57,887 nucleotides of DNA from Candidatus Brocadia carolinensis (GTDB lineage: Bacteria > Planctomycetota > Brocadiia > Brocadiales > Brocadiaceae). Positions 1 to 8,035 of the stretch are shown in pieces. Both the position numbers and the translations under genes were made by a program. Numbering within the stretch: the stretch's first letter is position 1; each line of letters opens with the position of its first letter. The stretch spans positions 1 through 57,887 of the forward strand of contig AYTS01000013.1 of assembly GCA_002009475.1 (NCBI GenBank), given 5' to 3'. The notes under the pieces were generated by a model, which worked only from the letters and a program-made list of their open reading frames with translations, did no database searches and was not told where the DNA came from.

Positions 1-1537
1 CTAAGGACTCAGGTGCACCGCCTTATCCAGGAAAATACAGCAAATTCTGGAAGACGTTACCTGCATACCGTTATTACATTCCTGACTATATGTACAACAG
101 GGATGAGGTAAGGCCTTCAAACCCGATCAAGGTACATTTCAGTTGGATCAGTGTATAGGCTGTCACTCGGTTATCACCCCAGGCATTGTAAGGGACTATA
201 AGAAGAGCGCTCATTCCAGGGCTGAACCAAGTCCAACGGGTTGTGATACCTGCCATGGCAACAATCATCAGAAGTTGACCATGCCGTCATCGAAGGCTTG
301 CGGAACGAGCGAATGTCATGAGACCCAGTATTCAGAGCAGGGTCAGGGTGGTATTGGTTCACACGCTTCCTGTTCAAGTTTTGCGCAGGTGGAATGTGCG
401 TGGTCAATTGAAAGGCCACCGGGAGACACGGCTGGTTGCACGTTCTGTCATACCAGTCCTGAAGAAAGATGCAGCACCTGCCACCAGAGGCATCAGTTTG
501 ATCCGAAGGTTGCAAGAAAGTCAGAACAGTGCAAGACCTGTCACTGGGGTAAAGACCACAGGGACTGGGAAGCATATGATATCGGTCTCCATGGTACGGT
601 ATATCAGGTGAACAAGTGGGATCCGCAGCAGTTTGACTGGACAAAGAAGTTGGCTGATGCTGATTATGTTGGCCCAACCTGCCAGTATTGCCACATGAGG
701 GGCGGTCATCATAACATACAGAGGTTTAGCACGGTATATGCAAGTATGGGTATGTCGATGGCAGATCGTGGTGCGCCAATATGGAAAGAGAAGAGAGAGC
801 GCTGGGCATCGGTTTGCGATGATTGCCATTCACCAAGATTTGCAAAGGAAAATCTGCAGGCTATGGATGAATCGGTTAAGGATGCAGGTTTAAAGTATCG
901 TGAGACATTTCAAATTGCAGCAGACCTTGTCAAGGATGGAGTGGCAGACCCAATGCCCAAAGATTTGTGTCCTGACTGGTCAGGTCAGCATGTCTGGAGT
1001 TTGAAGATTGGCGCTTATCATGATGATCCGGCATTTGGTGGCAAGGCTGGTGAGTCAGGTGAGTTCAGAATGTCGAACTGCTCTGACATTGAGCGTCTGT
1101 GCTTTGAGAGCGTTGGATATTTCCAGACATACATCTACAAAGGTATGGCGCATGGTTCATGGAACGATGCAACGTACTCAGATGGTTCGTTCGGTATGGA
1201 TCGTTGGTTGGTCAACGTGAAGCAGGACGCTTCTCAGGCAAGGAGACTTGCTGCACTTGAGAAGAAGGTTGGAATTACCTGGGTTCCGGAGAGTTTCTGG
1301 AAGACGGGGGAATGGCTTGATCAGTTGACGGGTCCGTACATCGTGAAGAATCACCCTGGCAAGACGATCTTCGATCTGTGTCCTGATCCAGGTTGGTTAG
1401 ATACGCACCATGCACCTGCTGAGGAAGTTGAGTACATCAACAGGAAGATAAAAGAACTCGGTTGGAAGACCGGACATGATGCTCATCACGGTGATCCACA
1501 TGATGAAGCATCAAGATCCATGGGGAAGACGCATTAA
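1..1537 (+). CDS. Octaheme HAO-like cytochrome c, probably hydrazine dehydrogenase or hydroxylamine oxidase (5' end missing, one frameshift)
   Basis: The protein carries eight c-type heme sites in the HAO spacing: CIGCH, CDTCH, a CX4CH variant (CGTSECH), CTFCH, CSTCH, CKTCH, CQYCH and CDDCH. A C-terminal region with the sequence GMAHGSWNDATYSDG sits where family members carry the tyrosine that cross-links the catalytic P460 heme; which tyrosine is used I cannot say. Anammox bacteria use such enzymes in the anammoxosome to oxidise hydrazine to N2 or hydroxylamine to NO. No C-terminal membrane anchor is seen. The gene enters from the left edge in frame 3 and the rest, from about position 131, is in frame 2. 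Adding one G to the GG at 131-132 joins PSNPIK to GTFQLDQCIGCH, so the TTG at 143 is not the start. A strong terminator follows. HAO family is secure; HDH versus HOX is not. Confidence 0.88.
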
Positions 1538-1576
1538 TTTGTAATCTTTTTTCCCCGTAGTTAGTAGTGAATGGAA

Positions 1577-1613
1577 GGAAGCTGTGCGATGTTTGCACAG
1601 CTTCCTTTTTTTT
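1577..1613 (+). terminator. Rho-independent terminator after the HAO-like gene
   Basis: A perfect 11-bp stem (1577-1587 with 1595-1605) has a 7-base loop and is followed by eight T. It lies 40 bases after the HAO stop codon and separates that gene from the TPR genes. Confidence 0.95.
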
Positions 1614-1707
1614 ATTATAAAAGGATTGAAATCAGAGAAGTTTTAAATATACTTAGAAAACAAATCTTTGTTAAATGTATTTTAATTATACTTGAGTGGA
1701 GAAGGAT

Positions 1708-2922
1708 ATGAACTTGTTCAAGCGCGTATTTTGTTTGTTATCGCTGACATTGTTTTGCTTGCCTCTGGCTTGCGAGAAGGGAAAAACACATCTTGAGATT
1801 GCCAATGGCCTGGTGAGGGAGAATAAATTAGATGAGGCATTGGCCGAATATTCAAAGGCCATAGATGCCAACGCTGATATGGCAACGGCCTATTACGGCA
1901 GAGGGGTTGTCTATTTTGAACAGGGCAAGCTTGATGAGGCAGCGATTGATTTCAGGAAGGCAATTGACATTAAACCGAATTACCTTGAGGCTCATAAGAA
2001 GTTAGCAGAGACGTTTGTCAAGATTGGAGCGCCAGACGATGAGTTTCAGAAACGATATAAGGCAATTGATAGCGATCCTGAAAACCCGCTGACGTATGTA
2101 GATCTCGGTGTCTTTTTGCATAAGCTTGAAAAGGATATCGATGCCATCGCTCAATACAAAAAGGCATTGGAACTCGATCCGGAAAACCCTTATATCATTT
2201 TTAATCTTGGAGTAGGTTATCTGGACATGGGTTTGTATGAGGATGCTGAAACCATGTTTAAGAAGGCCGCAGAAATTAATCCTTCCTACGATAATGCACA
2301 CTATAATCTTGCGGTAGCACTTCACAAGCAGGGAAAGGTTGATGAAGCTAAAAAAGAACTCAACAAGACGCTTGAGGTGAATCCTAAGTACTCAAATGCC
2401 TATGTTGTCTTTGGTTTGATTAGTCTTACTGAAAAGAAGTTTGAAGAAGCTATTGCCCACTACAATAAAGCGATGGAAATAAATCCGGAGAATCTTGACG
2501 CGCATTACCAAAGGGCAATCGTTTTTGCTTTGCAGCAGAGGTATGACGAGGCGTTGGCTGATAATTTGGCAGTACTGGAAAAAAATCCTAAATATGTGAA
2601 TGCAGCATATAATGTTGGAGTGATCTATCACAGAACAGACCGTCTCGACAAGGCAATGGAATGGTATGACAAGATAACAAAAAAGATCGACCCGCTTTAC
2701 GAAGATGCCTACTACAACCGGGCACAACTCTATTCAATGAAAGGAGATCACAGCAAGGCCTACAGCGATTACCTCTCATATGCGTATATTACGAAATGGA
2801 GGACGGGAAAAGATCCTGCGGTGGTCTATAAACAGGATGAAATCAAGGAGATGTTTTTGTCTTCGGTTCCAGCCTTAAAAGGTCAGATAAAAGATAGGGA
2901 ATTGGAATTAAAATCGAATTGA
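1708..2922 (+). CDS. TPR-repeat lipoprotein
   Basis: 404 residues. The N-terminus is a lipoprotein signal ending LFCLPLAC, so the mature protein is probably lipid-anchored at residue Cys19. Most of the rest is tandem 34-residue TPR units, recognisable from repeated A-Y-x-G-x-A/V and final D/N-P positions, about nine or ten units. TPR solenoids bind proteins, so a scaffold or assembly role is possible, but the partner is unknown. I prefer the ATG at 1708, which has GGAG about six bases upstream, to the GTG at 1696 in the same frame. The next TPR gene begins one base after this stop, so the two are probably co-transcribed. Position beside an HAO-like gene hints at a link with multiheme cytochromes; this is inference. 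Confidence 0.88.
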   Translation: MNLFKRVFCLLSLTLFCLPLACEKGKTHLEIANGLVRENKLDEALAEYSKAIDANADMATAYYGRGVVYFEQGKLDEAAIDFRKAIDIKPNYLEAHKKLAETFVKIGAPDDEFQKRYKAIDSDPENPLTYVDLGVFLHKLEKDIDAIAQYKKALELDPENPYIIFNLGVGYLDMGLYEDAETMFKKAAEINPSYDNAHYNLAVALHKQGKVDEAKKELNKTLEVNPKYSNAYVVFGLISLTEKKFEEAIAHYNKAMEINPENLDAHYQRAIVFALQQRYDEALADNLAVLEKNPKYVNAAYNVGVIYHRTDRLDKAMEWYDKITKKIDPLYEDAYYNRAQLYSMKGDHSKAYSDYLSYAYITKWRTGKDPAVVYKQDEIKEMFLSSVPALKGQIKDRELELKSN

Positions 2923-2923
2923 C

Positions 2924-4069
2924 ATGGTAAAAAGGATTCCGATTGCAGGAATTATTACTCTGTTGCTTTTTCAGCCTTGCGGATTTGCAAAAGGAGTCTC
3001 CCTGTCCGGAGATAAATATCTTGATGATGGGCGTGTGGATGAAGCAATTCATGAGTACGAAAAGCTGCTACAAAAAAACAAGAAGCAGCCGGAGGTTTAT
3101 TTTAAACTGGGAAATGCTTATTGCAAAAAAGGGGATCTGGAAAAGGCGCTAGAGGCGTTTACGATAGCAACCCAACTCAAACCGGATTATGCTGAGGCTT
3201 ACCAACGGATGTCCGAGGTTAGCATACAGATCGGAGTGCCGGAGGATGAGCTCAAGGTTTGGCAGAAAACTGTACAAAAAGACCCTAATGATGCAGATGC
3301 TCATCTTCGATTGGGCATGATTTACTATAAACGTAACCATTTCGATGAAGCAAAGAGGGAATACGAGACAACGATAGGACTCGATCCTAAGAAGACAGAG
3401 GCATATTTTAACCTCGGCGTTTTGTACCAGGATGTTAATAGCCATGATAAGGCGCGTGAAATGTATAAAAAAGCGATTGCGGTATCGCCGAATTATGACA
3501 AGGTGCACTTTAATCTGGGAATTGCATACTATCAGACAGGGCACATTGAGGAATCAATTTCTGAGTATAAGCGAGTTCTTGAAATAAATCCGCAGTATGG
3601 TGAAGCATATGTGAATTTGGGAATTGCCTGTTTTGTTAACGGATGGTATTATGACGCCATCGAAGCGCTAAGGAAGGCGCTATCGCAAGGTTCAAACATT
3701 GCCAAGATTCATTATTGTCTTGGCAATGTTTATCAGAAGATCGATAAAACGGACACAGCGATTGTTGAATACAAAAGGGCAATAGAGATCAATTCAAAAT
3801 TAGTTGCACCGCATTACAATTTAGGTATCATTTATCTGAAAAAGCAAATGGCCGATCAGGCCATTGAGGAATTTACGAAAGTGATTATTCTTGACCACGA
3901 TTATGCCAATGCCTATTTGGGCCGAAGTAAGGCCCACGAGTTGAAGGGTGACAGGGTGAACGCCCAGAACGATTACAATTCCTATCAGCATGCCAAGTCG
4001 GCATTTGCCAGGATTTATAAAGAAGAGAACCTGTCTGCCTATTATGAAGGTTCAAATCCTGATAGATAA
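2924..4069 (+). CDS. Secreted TPR-repeat protein
   Basis: 381 residues starting with a hydrophobic signal peptide (about residues 5-22, ending CGFAKG), followed by about nine TPR units to the C-terminus. It is a paralogue of the preceding lipoprotein: same repeat type, a similar decapeptide around IGVPEDE/IGAPDDE in the third repeat, and similar length. The ATG lies one base after the stop of the upstream gene, which points to translational coupling. An A7 run at 3072-3078 is in frame here, so not all long A runs in this window break genes. Function is unknown beyond likely protein binding in the periplasm or anammoxosome lumen. Confidence 0.87.
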   Translation: MVKRIPIAGIITLLLFQPCGFAKGVSLSGDKYLDDGRVDEAIHEYEKLLQKNKKQPEVYFKLGNAYCKKGDLEKALEAFTIATQLKPDYAEAYQRMSEVSIQIGVPEDELKVWQKTVQKDPNDADAHLRLGMIYYKRNHFDEAKREYETTIGLDPKKTEAYFNLGVLYQDVNSHDKAREMYKKAIAVSPNYDKVHFNLGIAYYQTGHIEESISEYKRVLEINPQYGEAYVNLGIACFVNGWYYDAIEALRKALSQGSNIAKIHYCLGNVYQKIDKTDTAIVEYKRAIEINSKLVAPHYNLGIIYLKKQMADQAIEEFTKVIILDHDYANAYLGRSKAHELKGDRVNAQNDYNSYQHAKSAFARIYKEENLSAYYEGSNPDR

Positions 4070-4092
4070 TAGGGATGCAGACATGGTAACCC

Positions 4093-5377
4093 TTAGTGCA
4101 CGACCTTACCAGTGTCTTCCGGTTTGTTAGCTTCTTTAACCGTTTTCCCGGTTTCTGCTGTATGATCTTTCGCGCATCGGAAGCCAATGCTTTTGTTTCG
4201 ATCATCTGGTTTTCCAAATATCCTTACCGCACAGCGCATTTTATATGCGTAGGGGGCAAATAGAGAAGCTCCTTTGATTACTCGCATGCCCGTGCTGGTT
4301 TCCGGTCCTTTAGGATTCATGCTTGGGCTCTTTTGGTAATATTCCGGATGATACCAATCGTAGCACCATTCTGAGATACTGCCGATTAAATCGAGGCACC
4401 CATAGACGCTTGCCCCATATTCAAAACTTCCAACAGACAGGGGAGCATCAGGGCCAACATTGCTTCGTTTGGCATCCCACACATTGCCCCAGGGAAATCT
4501 GCGTCCGTCAGTTCCTCTGGCGGCCTTCTCCCATTCAGCCTCTGTAGGCAGGCGTTTCCCTGCCCATGCAGCATAAGCATAGGCATCATACCAATCGACA
4601 CGCGTGACCGGATAATCAGGATAATCGTAATAGGGGTAGTCCCATCCTGTATGGGGTGTTCCCGGGGTATGGTCTTTGTTTTTGGGTTCACCCGGGAAAC
4701 ACTTGCTGTGGTCACCGGTGCTTTTTATTGATTGTAAAAAAGCCCAGTACTGGGCATTGGTGACCTCATATTTGTCAATAAAATATGAATTTAAAAATAC
4801 TTCATGTTGTGGGGTTTCTTCAGGAATAAATTCATCTTCTGTGGTGCCCATAATAAATTTTCCTGCGGGAATCAATACCATTTCATCCCATTTCCCCTTA
4901 TTTTCCAAAAGGGCCTTCTTCATTCTTTCGTCACGTTCAGCCATCGTTAACTCTTTGCGTTGATTCTTTTCGGATGGTTTTAGCCCTTTTTCTAATTTGC
5001 TGATGTAAACTTTGACATCCTGCAATGTCTTCTTGTAACTTTCATCTGACTTCGTCTCCGGTGGTTGTGCCTCCAACAATGTTTTACATTTGTCGAGGTG
5101 GGTTAAGGCTTCCCTTTGCTTACCAAGTTTCCAATAAATGCCTCCCATCTGAAAATGGATGGCTGGAAGGTCAGGATTTATTTTCTCTGCTTTTTTGTAT
5201 TCTCCTAAAGCTCCTTCAAAATCATTCAATTCTTCGCGCAGTCGATTTCCTTCCAGTATGTAATACATGGCGGCTTTTGTTTTATCTTCTTGCGAGGCGT
5301 TTGGCGGGAGTTTAATTTCAATTTTTTTATCAGGAACGGAAGTTTTTTTTATCAGATAAGGAAGTTTTTTTTGTCAT
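4093..5377 (-). CDS. TPR plus formylglycine-generating-enzyme-like (SUMF1) protein, one frameshift
   Basis: The open frame from 5268 down gives 391 residues: two TPR-like units, a charged linker, then an FGE/SUMF1 domain (start MVLIPAGKFIMG, middle RVDWYDAYAYAAWAGKRLP, TEAEWEKAARG, end GFRCAKD). By eye only the second of the two copper-binding cysteines of true FGEs is present (KMRC); the first falls on Ala. A sulfatase-activating role is therefore doubtful, and it may be another SUMF1-fold protein. The natural start is probably the ATG at 5375-5377: removing one base from the T8 run at 5343-5350 gives a continuous 427-residue protein. The run sits in a 13-bp direct repeat (5338-5350, 5360-5372) that encodes repeated KKTS. 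No signal peptide is seen. It ends a leftward three-gene group. Confidence 0.85.
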
Positions 5378-5413
5378 GCAAGGATTTAGAAATAAGTTGC
5401 GTCCCGTCTTTTT

Positions 5414-5684
5414 TTACAGAATTTTTTCACCTGGATTTGCTATTTCCTTGCAGGTGGGACATATAAGGTCCACTTTGTTGGATTCCACCAGTTCTCTGCC
5501 ATCAATGCTGCAGAAACTTATATCTCCCGGATATAGCCTGTTACATTCCGGGCAAAGCTTGTTTTTGATACTATTTTCTTTAGTGTTTGGTAAGGGTTCT
5601 TTTTTTAGTTGCTTCGGCGCAGAGAAGGTTGAATTGCGTTATTGTTAACACAATCAATATAATGAGCGGATATACAAACTTCAC
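5414..5684 (-). CDS. Small secreted or anchored zinc-ribbon protein, one frameshift
   Basis: The gene starts with GTG at 5684 behind an excellent ribosome site (AAAGGAGG, seven bases upstream). The first 26 residues form a signal peptide or membrane anchor. The frame closes early at a run of seven T (5600-5606, A7 in the coding strand). Removing one base continues it to TAA at 5414, giving 89 residues. The restored part has two cysteine knuckle pairs, CPECNRLYPGDISFC and CPTC, resembling zinc-ribbon modules with an FCSIDG centre. The strong ribosome site and restored motif make the gene real although neither piece alone looks like one. Function unknown. It lies between the secreted hypothetical and the FGE-like gene on the same strand. 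Confidence 0.72.
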
Positions 5685-5813
5685 AAAAAAGCCTCCTTTT
5701 GATAATGCCAGGTATATATAAAGCGGCAGATGTACAACACTCCGTTCCCCATCAATCATAGGAGAACGAAAGGGGATACAAAAAAGTTGCTACTGCTTAC
5801 TAATTAAGGAGAG

Positions 5814-6363
5814 TTAAGGGTTTTTTTCTGCCATTTCAACCATTTGTGCTTCCTTTACAACCTTCCAGTTTGACCATGTTCCCCATTCAACATATTTTTT
5901 GCCATCAGACAGCCAATATTGTGTGCCGTCTCTCTCGCGCGTACAGATTAGATTTTCTGCCGTTTTCGTCTGTGTCTGTTTTATGGTTTTGAAAAAAAGA
6001 CAATCAACCTGATGAAAGTTGATTTCCCTGTTATCCTTTACTTCTTTTAACTCAAGATCTTCAATAGTTAATTTCTTCTCGTTAAATTTTTTTTTCCTCT
6101 ACGGGTACTTCATACGTGATTGTTTCTGTTACTTTAATAGAAAGAGGGTTGGGCTTCTCGTCAATCCATGGGATTTGTATGGTATCACCATAAGGAGCAA
6201 ATGACTGATGATAACTTGGTGTTGACGTTCCAGGTTGTTTTGTCGTGTCGATAATTCCGCCTCCGGCATGTTGGGCTTGTGCAGATTTTTCCAAATATAA
6301 GGAAAAAGAGAAAAAAGCAACAACAGAAGCACAAATCAGGTATTTGGCAAGGTGATTCATCAT
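5814..6363 (-). CDS. Secreted hypothetical protein, one frameshift
   Basis: The protein starts MMNHLAKYLICASVV and has a clear signal peptide ending near AQAQ (about residue 31). The frame stops after 93 residues at a T9 run, 6087-6095. Removing one base gives 182 residues, with a C-terminal part rich in Lys, Glu and Trp (includes YWLSDGKKYVEWGTWSNW) ending at TAA 5814-5816. The low stop-codon density and composition of the extension support one gene. I do not recognise a family. It is first in a leftward group with the zinc-ribbon and FGE-like genes; all three carry the same kind of one-base run expansion. Confidence 0.68.
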
Positions 6364-6702
6364 GTAACAAATTCCTTAGATAAGGGTTTTTTGTGTTAAA
6401 ATTTTAAAAACTGAATTTTACTGAAGAGCCATGTTTTTGTCAATTAATTTAGAGGAATCCGGTTTCATGAAGGCATTATTTTTCTTTCAGAGAGAAAGAA
6501 TTCACGACCAATGAAAAAATAACTTGAACATGGAAAAACTTTATGGTAGGATTCTAGAGCTTTGTTTTATTCTAAAATGATTTCATAGAGCTGGTTATTA
6601 TTTTGCCCTGGAAAAGGCATTCATAGTCTGGAATAATCAATCAAAATATCTGAATTACATAACGAAGGTTAACTGCCGTCAAATGAAATTTAGGAGGGGT
6701 GT
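6364..6702. other. AT-rich intergenic region between divergent genes
   Basis: This stretch separates the leftward secreted hypothetical from the rightward 11-heme cytochrome, so it should hold both promoters. I could not identify a convincing promoter or operator. Only the ribosome site of the cytochrome (TAGGAGGGG, just before the ATG at 6703) is clear. Confidence 0.6.
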
Positions 6703-7929
6703 ATGGAGCGGTTGAAGCAGGTGTTGGAATTTGTTCGGAAGAGAAAAAAGCTGGTAGGCTTTTTTGCAATAATCGTGCTAGCGGTTTTTTTCGTTACCTT
6801 GCATAAGGTATATCATTACTCGGAAAAGAGCGAGTTTTGTGCCAGCTGCCATGAAATGAAAATTCATTATGATTCTTTTAAGGCTTCGAAGCATCATAAT
6901 GAACATGTTGAAAATTGTCACGCCTGTCACGTTGGCCCGGGGCTTAAGGGTTATGCACACGCAAAACTCAGTGATGGAACGCATGATTCGTTAATGCATT
7001 CATTCCAGGCATTTTCAGATGGCGCGTTCATTGAGATTGCTGATGATAGTCTCGAAATTTTAAATGGAAACTGCATTCGTTGCCATTCGGAAGGCTTCAC
7101 CAAAGACAAATCCCATATTGAAGCTGTTTTAAAAAGCAGTAAACACCGTACCGAAGTTTCTCATAGTATATCACTAGAAAAATTGACCTGCACGGATTGC
7201 CATCTTGGCGTGGTTCATCCGCACATGCCGGGTGATTTGTTCAAGGCTTATGCAGCAAAGAAGATTAAACCATATGGTACCTACGAAGAAACCGAATGTC
7301 TGGCTTGCCATAAAATGGCCACACCGGAGGTTGTAAAGGAATGGACGAAAGGCGTTCATGCCGTGAAGGGCGTGACGTGTGTTACGTGTCATGGAAACGA
7401 TCACCGGTTTATTGCAAAGAAACATGGCCATGTTTCTGCTAGTACCTGCGGTGAATGCCATCAGACCCAATATATTGATTTCCGTGAAAGCAAACATCTG
7501 CAAGGTCATGCTGTGGCAGTTCCCAGCAAATTTGATGTGATCAGCACGAGGTTGTTGAATATCAAGGATTGCAAGGGGTGTCATAAATTAGGTTTGAGTT
7601 ATGAGTTCGATAGAGTTGGCGGAAGTTGTGATGCCTGCCACCCAAGCCACAAATTTTCGGTGGCAGAGGCAAGGGCGTCCGATGCCTGCGAAAAGTGTCA
7701 TATTGGCGGTCCTGAGCATGCCCAGTTAAATATAGCCAAGGGGTCTATTTTTGGTAAGGTAATGGAGTTGCGCAATCAGGGTTTGATTACCAAGGATTTG
7801 GTTACATGTCAATCGTGTCATGGTCCAAATAAATCTCATAATTTCAGTAAAAGTTATATTCCAAAAGAAATCGATGTAGTGCTTTTTGGGGGTCATGGAT
7901 ATATAAAGACGCATCTAACTCACCAATAG
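6703..7929 (+). CDS. 11-heme membrane cytochrome: NapC/NrfH-type module fused to an HAO-like seven-heme module
   Basis: 408 residues. One membrane helix (about residues 18-34) is followed by CASCHEM (heme 1, residues 46-52), CHACH, CIRCH and CTDCH, the four-heme pattern of NapC/NrfH quinol dehydrogenases. Seven more sites follow: CLACH, CVTCH, CGECH, CKGCH, CDACH, CEKCH, CQSCH. Their spacing and surrounding words follow hemes 1-7 of the HAO-like protein at the left of this window, for example CVTCHGNDH against CDTCHGNNH and CGECHQTQY against CX4CHETQY. The protein ends shortly after the site equivalent to HAO heme 7, so heme 8 and the tyrosine cross-link region are absent. A quinone-linked electron-transfer role is inferred. 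Strong ribosome site and a terminator flank it, so it is probably monocistronic. Confidence 0.9.
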   Translation: MERLKQVLEFVRKRKKLVGFFAIIVLAVFFVTLHKVYHYSEKSEFCASCHEMKIHYDSFKASKHHNEHVENCHACHVGPGLKGYAHAKLSDGTHDSLMHSFQAFSDGAFIEIADDSLEILNGNCIRCHSEGFTKDKSHIEAVLKSSKHRTEVSHSISLEKLTCTDCHLGVVHPHMPGDLFKAYAAKKIKPYGTYEETECLACHKMATPEVVKEWTKGVHAVKGVTCVTCHGNDHRFIAKKHGHVSASTCGECHQTQYIDFRESKHLQGHAVAVPSKFDVISTRLLNIKDCKGCHKLGLSYEFDRVGGSCDACHPSHKFSVAEARASDACEKCHIGGPEHAQLNIAKGSIFGKVMELRNQGLITKDLVTCQSCHGPNKSHNFSKSYIPKEIDVVLFGGHGYIKTHLTHQ

Positions 7930-7971
7930 GGTTTGTTTGGAAGTGAGAATGAAATAGCATGTTCTAGCGAA

Positions 7972-8006
7972 AGTCCCACCGCCTCAAACGGTGGGACTTT
8001 TTTTTT
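7972..8006 (+). terminator. Rho-independent terminator after the 11-heme cytochrome
   Basis: A perfect 10-bp GC-rich stem (7972-7981 with 7989-7998) has a 7-base loop and is followed by nine T. It lies between the cytochrome stop and the aconitase start. Confidence 0.95.
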
Positions 8007-8035
8007 GTATTTCTACGACAAATGAAAGGGCAAAG

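Noticed and set aside
174..677. 167-codon minus-strand ORF and other open frames opposite the HAO-like gene
   Set aside because: They are shadows of the heme-protein reading frame and lack ribosome sites and motifs.
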